From assembly GCF_049943125.1 (NCBI RefSeq), contig NZ_CP188040.1:1984001-2048000 (forward strand): a DNA stretch of 64,000 bases. The letters are read 5' to 3'. Both the position numbers and the translations under genes were made by a program. The notes below the pieces were generated by a model. That model was not told the origin of the DNA. It was given only the letters and a program-made list of their open reading frames with translations, and searched no databases. The DNA is from JAEXZL01 sp049943125 (GTDB lineage: Bacteria; Bacillota; Clostridia; Clostridiales; Clostridiaceae). Below, piece after piece: positions 16,568-26,078 of this stretch (its first letter is position 1; every line of letters begins with the position of its first letter).

Positions 16568-18470
16568 TGTTATAGTTGGAACTGCGGGACACGTAGATCA
16601 TGGGAAGACTTGCCTCATAAAGGCCCTGACTGGTACAGATACGGACAGGCTTAAAGAGGAAAAGAAGCGGGGGATAACCATAGAGCTTGGCTTTGCCAAC
16701 ATGCCTAATGATAGAGAGTTAAATATAGGAATAATAGATGTTCCAGGCCACGAGAAGTTTGTAAAAAATATGCTAGCTGGTATTGGAGGCATTGATTTGG
16801 TACTGTTGGTAGTGGCTGCTGATGAGGGGATTATGCCTCAGACCATAGAGCATTTTGAAATAATTAAGATGCTTGGGATAAGTAGAGGAATAGTGGTAAT
16901 TACCAAGGTGGATGCTGTGGATGAGGAATGGCTGGAAATGGTGAGAGAGGATATAAGGAGTCATGTGGAAGGAACCTTTCTTGAGAGCTCTCCCATGATA
17001 GAGGTGTCCTCCCATACGGGGGAAAATATTGAAAAGCTCAAAGACTTAATCTGTGACTTGGTTTCCTTGGGAAGTGAAAGAAGAGAGGATCCATCTCTAT
17101 TAAGAATACCTATAGATAGAGTTTTTACCGTGGATGGCTTTGGAACAGTAATCACAGGAACCTTAATAGAAGGAGCTATATCCGTTGGAGATGAGGTAGA
17201 TATTTATCCTGTGTGTAAGAGGGCTAAGGTGAGGAATGTACAGGTCCATGGAAATGTGGTGGAAACGGCCTATGCTGGTCAGCGTACAGCGGTTAACCTT
17301 ACGGGGATAAAGAAGGAAGATATAGAAAGAGGCTTTGTTATAGCAGCTAAGGGGAGTCTAACCCCTACTATGATTCTTGATGTAAGGCTGGATATGTTTG
17401 ATGATAGCAAAAGAAGCCTTATTAATGGCAGCAGACTGCACCTATACTATGGAGCCTCTGAGGTTTTATGTAAGGCAGTGCTTTTAGATAAGGACACCTT
17501 AGAAAGCGGTGAATCAGGATATGCACAGCTCAGGCTCGAGGAAAATGCTGCCTTAAAAAAGGGAGATAGATTCATAGTGAGATTTTATTCACCTTTAGAA
17601 ACCATCGGTGGTGGAGTAGTGCTGGATTCAAATCCACCAAAAAGAAAAAGGCTTAATGAAGAGGTTATTTCTTCTCTTTCCATTAAAGATAAAGGTACAG
17701 TAGAGGAAGTCTTTGAACAAATACTCTTGGAGGAAAGCAAAGCATTAGCTCCTGTGTCAGATTTATCAGCTAGAATGGCTATTACTTTGGGTGAAGCTGA
17801 AGCTATATTAAATAAGCTTCTACAAATTGGAAGTGCCACTGACCTTGGTAGAAATTTAGTGGTGCATAAAGAGTATTTTAATTATGCTTCAGATAAGGCT
17901 ATTGATATATTAGACCAGTATCATAAGCAAAACCCAATATCTGTGGGAATGTTTAAAGAAGAATTCAGAACAAGGCTTGGAGAGAAGCTTTTTATTAAAG
18001 ATGCAAAGTCTCTGGAGCTTATTATTAAGAAGCTAGTAGAGGAGAAGTTAATTAAGGAGGCAGGGAACTACACCTCAAGGTATGACTTTGAAATATCCTA
18101 TAGCGATGAACAGCTTAAAATGAAAAATAGAATAGCTGACAAATATATGGCTCTTGGTTATGAAATCCCTGATATTGAAGAGGTAGCAGCCTCAGAAAAG
18201 GATAGGGCCTTAGCTAAGCAGATTATAGAAGCCCTAGCTACAGAAGGGGTACTTGAAAGGATAAGCTATCAATACTTTATTCATTCTACTCATTGGATGA
18301 AGGCTTTAGAGGGTCTACGAGAACATATGAATAAAAAAAGCAGTATAACCCTAGGAGAGTTTAGGGACTACCTGGGAACCTCTCGTAAATATTCTGTTAT
18401 AATCCTTGAAGCCTTCGATGAACGGAAGATAACACGGATGGAAAAGGATGCCCGTGTACTGATTAAATAG
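16560..18470 (+). CDS. selB: Selenocysteine-specific elongation factor SelB
   Basis: 636-residue GTPase that delivers Sec-tRNA to UGA codons followed by a SECIS hairpin. The G1 loop GHVDHGKT starts at residue 10, followed by DVPGHEKF (G3) and TKVD (G4), then EF-Tu-like beta-barrel domains and the C-terminal winged-helix repeats that bind SECIS RNA. The ATG at 16560 overlaps the selA stop codon; an in-frame ATG upstream lies inside selA and has no suitable ribosome binding site. It is translationally coupled to selA. Confidence 0.96.
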   Translation: MRNVIVGTAGHVDHGKTCLIKALTGTDTDRLKEEKKRGITIELGFANMPNDRELNIGIIDVPGHEKFVKNMLAGIGGIDLVLLVVAADEGIMPQTIEHFEIIKMLGISRGIVVITKVDAVDEEWLEMVREDIRSHVEGTFLESSPMIEVSSHTGENIEKLKDLICDLVSLGSERREDPSLLRIPIDRVFTVDGFGTVITGTLIEGAISVGDEVDIYPVCKRAKVRNVQVHGNVVETAYAGQRTAVNLTGIKKEDIERGFVIAAKGSLTPTMILDVRLDMFDDSKRSLINGSRLHLYYGASEVLCKAVLLDKDTLESGESGYAQLRLEENAALKKGDRFIVRFYSPLETIGGGVVLDSNPPKRKRLNEEVISSLSIKDKGTVEEVFEQILLEESKALAPVSDLSARMAITLGEAEAILNKLLQIGSATDLGRNLVVHKEYFNYASDKAIDILDQYHKQNPISVGMFKEEFRTRLGEKLFIKDAKSLELIIKKLVEEKLIKEAGNYTSRYDFEISYSDEQLKMKNRIADKYMALGYEIPDIEEVAASEKDRALAKQIIEALATEGVLERISYQYFIHSTHWMKALEGLREHMNKKSSITLGEFRDYLGTSRKYSVIILEAFDERKITRMEKDARVLIK

Positions 18471-18483
18471 GAGGGGAGAATAA

Positions 18484-19401
18484 ATGGATTTTAGACAGAT
18501 AGAAGCCTTTGTAGCAGTTATTAAGTACAAAAGCTTCTCTAAGGCTGCAGATATATTATTTTTGACTCAGCCTACCATCAGTGCTCACATCAATTCCTTA
18601 GAAAGAGAGCTTGGCTTACCTCTTATAGATCGTTCTTATAGAGAAGCAGTGCCTACTAAGCAGGGAAAGGTCCTTTTTCAGTATGCTTTAGATATGCTTA
18701 ATACCCGGGAAAAAGCCATTAAGTCTATGAAGCCATCGGTTAATGATATGGATTGTGTTTTAGAAATCCAGACCTCCAGCGTACCTGGTGAATACCTGCT
18801 ACCAGCTCTGCTCGCTGCTTTTAAAAGAGAGCACCCTCTTATTAGATTTTTTGTTGAACAGTCTGATAGCGCCTCTGTAATCACCAGCATTGCAGATAAT
18901 AAAAGTGAAATAGGCTTTACAGGAAATAAGGCCGATTCCTCTTTGGAATATATACCTGTATTTAAAGATAAGCTGGTGCTCATAACCCCAAAGACCGATA
19001 GGTTTCTTAGTATAGGAAATAGGCCCATAAAAATAGAGGAAATTATAGATGAGCCTTTTATTTATAGAGAGCAAGGCTCAGGTACCATAAAGGATCTGGA
19101 GGATAGTCTTGGGAAGATAGGCTATGGTGGAAGAAAGCTTAATATAGCTGCTAAAATGAACAGCATGCAGGCTATAAAGCAGGCAGTGTCCTGTAATATG
19201 GGTATATCTATGATATCGGAGATAGCTGCAGAGGGTAGGGAGGATAAGGGTTATTTAACCTTTGAACTTGAAAATCTTAGCCTTATGCGATATTTTTACC
19301 TTGTTCATAGCAAAAAGGTTGCATTGTCCCCAGCCGTCGAAACCTTTAAGGAATTTGTTTTAGGCTATTTTAAGGATGAAATTTCTTCTCATGAAGAATA
19401 A
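18484..19401 (+). CDS. LysR-family transcriptional regulator
   Basis: 305-residue regulator with the N-terminal winged helix-turn-helix (residues 1-60, including FSKAADILFLTQPTISAHI) and a type-2 periplasmic-binding-like effector domain. It starts 13 bases after selB with GAGGGGAG upstream, so it is probably cotranscribed with selA-selB. The effector is unknown; members of this subgroup often sense sulfur compounds or small anions, and the location suggests selenium or sulfur status (inference). Confidence 0.9.
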   Translation: MDFRQIEAFVAVIKYKSFSKAADILFLTQPTISAHINSLERELGLPLIDRSYREAVPTKQGKVLFQYALDMLNTREKAIKSMKPSVNDMDCVLEIQTSSVPGEYLLPALLAAFKREHPLIRFFVEQSDSASVITSIADNKSEIGFTGNKADSSLEYIPVFKDKLVLITPKTDRFLSIGNRPIKIEEIIDEPFIYREQGSGTIKDLEDSLGKIGYGGRKLNIAAKMNSMQAIKQAVSCNMGISMISEIAAEGREDKGYLTFELENLSLMRYFYLVHSKKVALSPAVETFKEFVLGYFKDEISSHEE

Positions 19402-19413
19402 TATAAGGAAATA

Positions 19414-19451
19414 GAAAGTGCGCTTCCTCAGATGAGAGAACGCACTTTTTC
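19414..19451. terminator. Bidirectional terminator between the sel operon and the TDT gene
   Basis: GAAAGTGCG (19414-19422) pairs with CGCACTTTT (19441-19449), with partial inner pairing CTC/GAG. There is a T run on the plus strand, and the minus side is also T-rich. It separates convergent genes. Confidence 0.75.
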
Positions 19452-19459
19452 ACTTTTAT

Positions 19460-20416
19460 TTAAGCTTTAACTGGAGTTATTACCTGTTCACTTTTTACCT
19501 TAGGGCTCTTGAAAATAAATATCATATAGCGGCAGAAGGTATAAAGAACTGCTGCGGCAGCAATTATAGTCTGAGCCAGCACTATGTATTTTAGTATGGG
19601 AAGCCCTTTGCCTGTGTTAGCCGTGAAAGCCATTACCTGCTTTGATGCTAGTGCACTGATTACAAAAGGGAAGGTAAAGGAAGCGAAGCTAGGATAGAAA
19701 GGAAGGGATATATAGCTAATAGCCTTACCTAAAGCGAATATATAAAATATCAATGAAAAAACATACATAACAGCGATTAATCCTAAGGATTTTGGCATAA
19801 TTGATTGCATATAGCCCACAATACAAAGGCTCACAGGAGCAGCATAGATACAAATCAGTGGTCTTGCAGGCTCAGGAACAGCTGAAAGCTTTACATATCT
19901 TATAGTAATAAGTACTAGAAGTGCAAGGAGTGCTGCAAAGCTAAACCAGAAGGCAGCCTTGCCAATCCACAGCATTCCATGGGCAGGGGCTGTAACAGAG
20001 GCTGCAGCTATACCAACATATACTATGAAATAGCTTGCAAAAACCTTAGGCAGCTGAAGCTTTATTAGGAAGCTTCCAGTGAAATATATAATTAAGCCAA
20101 TGTGTATTAAGATTGCAGAGATATAAAGGTATCGTGAAGAAGCTCCAAGCCAGGGTTTAACATAAACGCTTAGTAGCATTAATGCCATGGGAAAGGTTGC
20201 AAAGACACTGGCCATAATTGGATTTTTAAAGTCTTCACTAATCATCTTAGGAAACATAACTACCTTTATCAAAAATAAAACCATAAGAATCCCTGAAGCA
20301 ATACCGCAAATATAGCGGAGACCTTCAGAATAGCTTTGAAGCAGGTTACCAAGAGCAGCAAGGCCAAGGCTAAGGCCGCATATAGGAATTGTTATTCTTT
20401 TTATTAAATTATTCAT
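19460..20416 (-). CDS. TDT-family transporter (tellurite-resistance/dicarboxylate/sulfite exporter type)
   Basis: 318-residue polytopic membrane protein with about ten hydrophobic segments and the TehA/SSU1/MAE1 family look (N-terminal GLSLGLAALGN, central conserved Phe/Trp helices). Characterised relatives move malate, sulfite or other small anions. It overlaps the C_GCAxxG_C_C gene by an ATGA junction on the minus strand, downstream of yedF and selD. The selenium neighbourhood makes an anion such as sulfite or selenite a plausible substrate, but no sequence feature proves it. Confidence 0.8.
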   Translation of the reverse strand: MNNLIKRITIPICGLSLGLAALGNLLQSYSEGLRYICGIASGILMVLFLIKVVMFPKMISEDFKNPIMASVFATFPMALMLLSVYVKPWLGASSRYLYISAILIHIGLIIYFTGSFLIKLQLPKVFASYFIVYVGIAAASVTAPAHGMLWIGKAAFWFSFAALLALLVLITIRYVKLSAVPEPARPLICIYAAPVSLCIVGYMQSIMPKSLGLIAVMYVFSLIFYIFALGKAISYISLPFYPSFASFTFPFVISALASKQVMAFTANTGKGLPILKYIVLAQTIIAAAAVLYTFCRYMIFIFKSPKVKSEQVITPVKA

Positions 20417-20922
20417 ATTAATTCTCCTATCTTAGTAGCTTGTTTATCAAGATTTGTAAGCTCAAGCTCACGTATGATAATTTCTGCTACTTTAGCAGCA
20501 CAGATACCTGTAAAATGGATACACTGTTCCTTATGCTCTCCCTTAGTCATATTGAGTCCCCTGGTAAGGATACGGCAGCAGACAGCATTCTTACCACTGG
20601 CTTCCTTGAACCAATCGTGGAGCTCATTAGTAAGCTTCATGCATTTTACTACCTTTGGATCCTGAGGTCCATTTTGTTCTGTCCTTCCGAAGAATAAACC
20701 CAGGGCTAGAATACCTCCATTTAAAGCGCCACAGATACAGCCAGAGCGACCAGCTCCTACGGCCATACCAGAAGCCATGGCAATAACCTCCTTAGGAATA
20801 TCTAATTCAAAGTTATCCCGGATAGAAGCCATTAGAGCTTCGCAACAAAAATATCCCCCGCGGAAATAATTCTCTGCATCCTGCTGTACCTTATTAATAC
20901 TAACCGTATCCTTAATATTCAT
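20413..20922 (-). CDS. C_GCAxxG_C_C family redox protein
   Basis: About 169 residues, with the defining cysteine pattern: CCEAL near the N-terminus, GAGRSGCICGALNGG in the middle (the GCAxxG core reads ICGALNG), then CCR and a final C in KEQCIHFTGIC. The family is found in anaerobes, often beside redox and sulfur/selenium genes; its biochemical role is unproven. The start at 20922 is set by AAGGGGG ahead of MNIKDTV instead of the in-frame ATG at 20952. It ends in an ATGA overlap with the transporter gene. Confidence 0.85.
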   Translation of the reverse strand: MNIKDTVSINKVQQDAENYFRGGYFCCEALMASIRDNFELDIPKEVIAMASGMAVGAGRSGCICGALNGGILALGLFFGRTEQNGPQDPKVVKCMKLTNELHDWFKEASGKNAVCCRILTRGLNMTKGEHKEQCIHFTGICAAKVAEIIIRELELTNLDKQATKIGELI

Positions 20923-20977
20923 CTTTTTATCCCCCTTAGAAAATGTTTTCATATCTTTGTTTATAAAAGAAAATATC

Positions 20978-21607
20978 TTAAGGCTTTATGATTAAATCAG
21001 CCTGAGACATCCTTTCTGCAATTACATACATATTGGTAACTTGTCCAACCTTCAACTTTTGGGTTAAGCCATAATAATCAAGACAGGTTCCGCAGGTAAG
21101 GATTTCCACACCCTTTTCTTCCATGGAGCTCAAATCCTCTAAAGAACTGGATCCCTCACAGGTAAAGACTGCTCCGCCATTGTAAAAAATCAAGGTATTA
21201 GGTAGGGCTTCCAGCTGGCTTAGGGCATATAAAAAGCCTTTTATAAGAACCTTTCCCAGGTCATCATTTCCTTCACCCATTTTATCTGAGGAGATAACAA
21301 CTACTCTATTTTTATTACTTATTCTATTTTCATTACTTGCTATATTTTCATTTACGTCAGCAGGAGCTTCGGAAGAGCCTTCCGCTTCCTTGCAGGTATT
21401 GATAGTCACCTTGAATTCATGATTAGGTAGCTTAGCTACTGTTACATCATAACCTTTGTTAGTAGCCATCTTTGTGAGATTTTCTACAGCAATTTCATTA
21501 TCTACAAGAGTTTCCACTGTGCCAGCGCCATTAAGCTCTTCAATAGCCTTAAGGCTCTTAACTACTGGCACCGGGCATGGTTCTCCTATTGCATTTATTC
21601 GAATCAT
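20978..21607 (-). CDS. yedF: Selenium metabolism protein YedF (TusA-like plus DsrE-like)
   Basis: 209-residue protein of the selenium-associated YedF group. The N-terminal TusA-like sulfurtransferase domain carries the active cysteine in GEPCPVPVVKSLK (residues 6-18). After a poorly conserved Asn/Glu-rich linker, the C-terminal DsrE/F-like domain has CGTCLDYYGL. It is thought to relay sulfur or selenium for selenophosphate synthesis. The start at 21607 follows GGGGGAT; an ATG 15 bases further upstream would overlap that site. A selD terminator lies upstream, so yedF probably has its own promoter. Confidence 0.88.
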   Translation of the reverse strand: MIRINAIGEPCPVPVVKSLKAIEELNGAGTVETLVDNEIAVENLTKMATNKGYDVTVAKLPNHEFKVTINTCKEAEGSSEAPADVNENIASNENRISNKNRVVVISSDKMGEGNDDLGKVLIKGFLYALSQLEALPNTLIFYNGGAVFTCEGSSSLEDLSSMEEKGVEILTCGTCLDYYGLTQKLKVGQVTNMYVIAERMSQADLIIKP

Positions 21608-21763
21608 ATCAGTATCCCCCATTGGTTTTAATCTTCCTTATTAAGCATAAGGGATATGTATTTTATTGTAAAATAGTATTTTTAGATAATTATTTAACAA
21701 GTATTGATTATTTCTATAGCATTGCTTGTCTTTATAAATAGAAGAGGAAATAGTGAATTATTA

Positions 21764-21804
21764 GCAAAAAGGCCTCTGTAAAATTTGATATTTTACAAAA
21801 GCCT
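21764..21804 (-). terminator. Terminator of selD (minus strand)
   Basis: Read on the minus strand, AGGCTTTTGTAAAAT pairs with ATTTTACAGAGGCCT (21770-21784 and 21790-21804 on the plus strand), followed by a run of five Ts. It separates selD from yedF. Confidence 0.8.
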
Positions 21805-21811
21805 AAATTAT

Positions 21812-22846
21812 TTATTCTACTATTATACTATAATCTTTGAATTCTTCCGCTGAGCCAATTATTTCAGCAACAGGCACTATATCATTTAAAGCAGATAGGA
21901 GCTTTAAACCTTCCTTTTCAGGTATGGATATCAATAGTCCCCCTGCAGTTTGTGGATCAAACATTATATCTGACAGCTCCACCGGTAGCTTTTTCTTAAA
22001 TAGAACACTATTTTTAAGATATTCTCTGTTGGCATAGGCACCACCAGGGATTATTCCTAGCTTAGCCATATCTATAGCTCCTGACAGTATAGGAAGCTTC
22101 GAGGAGTCGATTCGGAGGCTCAAGCCACTGCCCTCTGCCATCTCAAAAGCATGTCCTAGAAGTCCAAAGCCGGTAATATCAGTACAGCTGTTAGGCTTAA
22201 AGCTTCCCATAACCTCAGCTGCATATTTGTTTAGCATGGTCATAGAAGAAACTAGCTCTTTATAGTGAGATGCTTCAAGGAGATCAGTCTTGCAGGCAGT
22301 AGTGAGAATACCTGTGCCTAAGGCCTTAGTTAAGATTAAGATATCTCCTGGTTTAGTACCGCTATTGGTCAATATTTCAGAAGGATGTGCAAAGCCCGTA
22401 ACTGAAAGACCATATTTAGGTACGGCATCCTTTATGGTATGCCCACCGGTAATAATGGCATCGGCTTCCATGACCTTTTCATAGCCTCCCTGTAGGATTG
22501 CATGTACAACATCTTTAGGCAAGTCCTCAGGAAAACAGAATATATTCATGGCTAGCTTAGGTTTGCCTCCCATGGCATAAACATCGCTTAAGGAATTTAC
22601 TGCAGCTATACGACCATATTCATAGGGATCATCGATTACCGGTGGAAAGATATCCACAGTCTGAATAAGTGCTAAATTATCATCTATTTTATAAACGGAA
22701 GCATCATCGCTTTTATCAAATCCTACAATTAAATTTGGGTCAGAAAACTTAGGTAGCTGACACAGTACCTGCGCCAGGGCACCAGGGCCTATTTTGGCAG
22801 CTCAGCCACCGTGACTTGTCATATTAGTAAGCTTTATATTATCCAT
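21812..22846 (-). CDS. selD: Selenophosphate synthetase SelD, selenocysteine-containing
   Basis: 344-residue ATP-dependent enzyme making selenophosphate from selenide. The first 14 residues end in TSHGG, then an in-frame TGA (22802-22804) encodes Sec15, followed by AAK with the catalytic Lys18. Without decoding, only the part from about 22657 appears as an open frame. The ATG at 22846 is preceded by GGAGGAGGT. The glycine-rich nucleotide-binding region and TDITGFGLLGH are intact. Because SelD is itself a selenoprotein, selenocysteine synthesis here depends on its own product. Confidence 0.95.
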
Positions 22847-23140
22847 GATAATACCTCCTCCATAGTATTTTTAAGCAAGCAAAGTATAAAAGGATTTTTC
22901 TTTAGGTTTCTGCTTTATCATAACATTTTCATCAGTAATTACAAGGATTTTTTGTATTTTTTTGGTCATTTAATACAATGATTTTTTGATGTTTAAGCTA
23001 TTGATTATTTGCACTATTGGAGTAATTGTAAAGGCTTTATAGTATGAATTGTAAAACTTTTATTAAGGTTCTGTTGGTTTTTGTAAAATATTATATAATT
23101 AAGATAAGATATTATGTATAATTTATTAGGGGGTGAGAGG

Positions 23141-23929
23141 ATGAATAAGAAATATTCTATATTGATATTGGGATTAATTGTATTGTTATTAGGAGCAGGT
23201 TGTACATATATAAATGTAGCAAGTAATGAAGTAATTTTATCCTCTGTAGCGTCCCAAGAGACGGAAGATAAGCTCATAGAAGATGAAGGGGTCGCACTGA
23301 TGGCGGGAACACTAATAAGTGAGGTTCAAGAGCTTTTTCACTCTTATGTAAGGGCCAACCTTCAGGATGAATATCTTATATTGGTAAATAAAGAGGTAAG
23401 GCTAGAGGATACTTATGAGCCGAAGACCTTAGTATTACCTGAGGTTCCTTTTACCAAGTCTTCAGATAAAATTGTAAGGGTAATGGAAGAGAAGGCTGCT
23501 AAGGCTTTAGAAGAGCTTTTTGAAGCAGCTAGAGACGATGGTATTATGTTATTAGCTAATTCTGGCTATAGAAGCTATTCTATCCAAAAGAATCTGTATG
23601 AAAGAAATCTACGAATAAAAGGGAGAGCCCATACAGAAAAATATTCTGCACAGCCGGGAGCCTCAGAGCATCAAACTGGCCTTGCCATGGATATAGTGGC
23701 AGAGAATTATCAGAGCCTGGATGAGGGCTTTGAGAATACAGAGGCTTTTAAATGGCTTTCAGAAAATGCCTATAAATATGGATATATATTGAGATATTTA
23801 GAGGGTAAGGAGGACATAACAGGGTATGGCTATGAGCCCTGGCATTATAGATATGTTGGACAACCCTATAGTGAATACATAACAAGAAATAATCTGACTT
23901 TTGAAGAGTTTTTAAGTAAATATCAGTAG
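23141..23929 (+). CDS. VanY-family D-alanyl-D-alanine carboxypeptidase lipoprotein
   Basis: 262-residue secreted zinc peptidase that trims peptidoglycan stem peptides. The N-terminal hydrophobic segment ends in the lipobox LGAGC (Cys20), so it should be membrane-tethered. The catalytic domain has the SGYRSYSIQ segment and the zinc ligands SEHQTGLAMD and EPWHYRYVG. The start follows GGGGGTGAGAGG; an in-frame ATG 27 bases earlier has no ribosome binding site. It is divergent from selD and monocistronic. A hydrolase of D,D or L,D type cannot be distinguished by eye. Confidence 0.9.
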   Translation: MNKKYSILILGLIVLLLGAGCTYINVASNEVILSSVASQETEDKLIEDEGVALMAGTLISEVQELFHSYVRANLQDEYLILVNKEVRLEDTYEPKTLVLPEVPFTKSSDKIVRVMEEKAAKALEELFEAARDDGIMLLANSGYRSYSIQKNLYERNLRIKGRAHTEKYSAQPGASEHQTGLAMDIVAENYQSLDEGFENTEAFKWLSENAYKYGYILRYLEGKEDITGYGYEPWHYRYVGQPYSEYITRNNLTFEEFLSKYQ

Positions 23930-23952
23930 AAGTGGCTATGGCCACTTTTTTT
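23930..23952 (+). terminator. Terminator of the VanY-like gene
   Basis: AAGTGGC and GCCACTT around a 4-nt loop with a run of about seven Ts, immediately after the stop codon. Confidence 0.85.
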
Positions 23953-24068
23953 ATATAGCTTTTATTTTAAGGATATAATAAAGCTGCATAGCAAAATGTT
24001 TTACTATAGTAGAATTGCTAGAAATATATAAGGCTTGGCAGAACTAAAGATTAAAAGGAGGATATGCT

Positions 24069-24788
24069 TTGGATATAATAAATAAAACAAATCTAGAATA
24101 CTTCGCACATACTAACGAGGATATCTGTAAAATGCCCATTAAAGGAATAGTTTTAGAGTTCCATGGACTGGGCAGAGGAGGGAGAATGGTTTCTGACCAT
24201 AGTCAGCTCTCAAAGGACTGCGCAGAAAAGGGTATTCTTTATGTATTCCCTTACTATGGACCCTGGAGCTGGATGAACTCTACTGCGGTGAAAACTGTAG
24301 ATTCCATAATGGAAGCAATCTTTGATAAGTATTCTCTTAATGATGATATTCCTGTTATCTCTACAGGAGGTAGTATGGGTGGACTAAGTGCTTTAATATA
24401 CAGTCGGTATGCACAAAGGACGCCAGCAGCCTGTGCTGCTAACTGTCCTGTATGTGACCTGCAGTATCATTATATGGAAAGAGCAGATTTGCCTAGGACT
24501 ATTTATCATGCCTTTGCTCATTATAATATGCCTTTAGAAGAGGCGATAAAAACAGCATCTCCCATAGAGCAAATAAAGGAGATGCCTAAAATACCATATT
24601 ATATTGTGCACACTCTAGAGGACACCATGGTGAACAAAGAAAAGCACTCTGATACCTTCGTAAATGCACTGAAGGATCTTGGTCACACAGTAGAGTATGT
24701 TGAGGTTCCCGAAAGGGATCATCTAGATTTAACGGATGAGGCTCTTAAGGGATACAATGATTTTATCTTGAGCTTCATTAATAAGTAG
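24069..24788 (+). CDS. Alpha/beta hydrolase (prolyl oligopeptidase-like)
   Basis: 239-residue cytoplasmic serine hydrolase. Oxyanion-region HGLGRGG lies near residue 30, the nucleophile elbow is GGSMGG near residue 100, the acid is in HTLEDTMV and the catalytic His in ERDHLDL near the C-terminus. The start is TTG, eight bases after AAAGGAGG; an ATG just upstream is out of frame and closes after four codons. It is probably monocistronic and convergent with the DUF2804 gene. An esterase or peptidase role is likely; the substrate is unknown. Confidence 0.8.
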   Translation: MDIINKTNLEYFAHTNEDICKMPIKGIVLEFHGLGRGGRMVSDHSQLSKDCAEKGILYVFPYYGPWSWMNSTAVKTVDSIMEAIFDKYSLNDDIPVISTGGSMGGLSALIYSRYAQRTPAACAANCPVCDLQYHYMERADLPRTIYHAFAHYNMPLEEAIKTASPIEQIKEMPKIPYYIVHTLEDTMVNKEKHSDTFVNALKDLGHTVEYVEVPERDHLDLTDEALKGYNDFILSFINK

Positions 24789-24804
24789 GATTAACGGGCA
24801 GTGG

Positions 24805-25839
24805 TTACCACTGCCCATAATGATCCTCAACCCAGCCTAATAAATCCTTTATTTCATAGGTTACTCCATTTTTATCCTGTATGCTTCCATAATAATAGCC
24901 TATCACTTGATGAACCTCTGATCTCACTATTTTAAGATCTGTTTTGGCTATTCTTTCGTAGAAGGGAATAAAGGACAGATCTATCCTGTCGGTAACCGTA
25001 GACTTTATCTCCCAGGTATTCATATAGTTATTCTTATCATATATAAACTTTAAGTCCTCACTAATCTTTGTAAGCTTTCCATCGATAACAATGGCATTTT
25101 CAGTCATCCCAGTCCCATCAGTCCACTGTCCACCTAAGTTTAATCCAATTACCTTACCGTTTTGAATTCCTGAAGCACTGCCCCAATTCCAGGTAACCTT
25201 ATAAGGCCATATACCTCTGCCGAAGTCTAAACAGCCAAAGGTTTTCTTTGAAGAGAGGTCATAGGTTTTGTTTCCTACGGTGAGATTGCCTGTTACTGGA
25301 AGACACTGATGCTTAGAGGTAAATTGGAAGTGCTTCTCATCCCAGGGTATTACTACATTCAAGGTTTCATGTCCCTTTGGATGAGTAACCTTAAAATCAG
25401 CATTCATCTCAAAACCGTTGAAATCGTTACAGCTGGCAGTTATCTTAGTTCCATCCTTTTCTTGAATAAAATTAAGTGATAGCTGATTATTTTCAAAGGA
25501 TACAGATTCATTAACTCTATTTGGCATCTCACAGCCTTTTCCAAAGGGAGCTATAACGGTCTTTTCTATAAAGAGTCCACTTTTATAATCCAAAAAATAT
25601 GCAAATATCATCCCAGCATAATCAATATTTGATATAGTTACGGAAAATAAACATTCTTCATTGGTGATGCACCAGTAATTCCATTTCTTTTTTCTCAGCC
25701 AGTTCCTAGTTACATTACAGTTAACTACTGGATTTTTTGCCCACACTATGCTGTCCTTCAAAAGCCTACCCTTATCATCGCAGAGATTTACTTCCTTTCT
25801 TATCTCTCTTTCCTTCAACAAGCTAGTAGTCAAACCCAT
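24805..25839 (-). CDS. DUF2804 family protein
   Basis: 344-residue protein of the DUF2804 family, which has a lipocalin/tocopherol-cyclase-like beta-barrel look; members have no established biochemical role. It carries no signal peptide or membrane segments, and it is rich in aromatic beta-strand sequence, including the family-typical GRGIWPYKVTWNWGSA and GLNLGGQWTDGTG. The start at 25839 follows AAGGGGAT; an in-frame ATG 42 bases upstream is not supported. A hairpin (24796-24816) overlaps its stop codon but lacks a T tract. Confidence 0.8.
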   Translation of the reverse strand: MGLTTSLLKEREIRKEVNLCDDKGRLLKDSIVWAKNPVVNCNVTRNWLRKKKWNYWCITNEECLFSVTISNIDYAGMIFAYFLDYKSGLFIEKTVIAPFGKGCEMPNRVNESVSFENNQLSLNFIQEKDGTKITASCNDFNGFEMNADFKVTHPKGHETLNVVIPWDEKHFQFTSKHQCLPVTGNLTVGNKTYDLSSKKTFGCLDFGRGIWPYKVTWNWGSASGIQNGKVIGLNLGGQWTDGTGMTENAIVIDGKLTKISEDLKFIYDKNNYMNTWEIKSTVTDRIDLSFIPFYERIAKTDLKIVRSEVHQVIGYYYGSIQDKNGVTYEIKDLLGWVEDHYGQW

Positions 25840-26078
25840 ATTCTTATCCCCTTCATAGTGAATTTTTATTAAGGTTTTCATGAAATCCTTAACACCCCTA
25901 TTTTTATTATATGCTCTTAAGATTACAGTAAAAAGACTTAAAGCCTTAGTAAAAGAAAGTTAAAAAATAGTTCATAAAATTTATATTTAATTGCATCTTT
26001 TTTCCTTTTGTGTAAGTCTAATATTATATAGATGATTTTATAACTGAAACAGATTTATAGTGGAGCAGGAGGTTAGGG

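Noticed and set aside
20413..20922. UGA read-through of the C_GCAxxG_C_C gene into the transporter gene
   Set aside because: The TGA is part of an ATGA stop-start overlap, the protein is complete at that point, and no SECIS-like hairpin context was identified.
24796..24816. Hairpin GGGCAGTGG/CCACTGCCC as a terminator
   Set aside because: The stem is perfect, but no T tract follows on either strand; it is left as an unassigned palindrome overlapping the DUF2804 stop codon.
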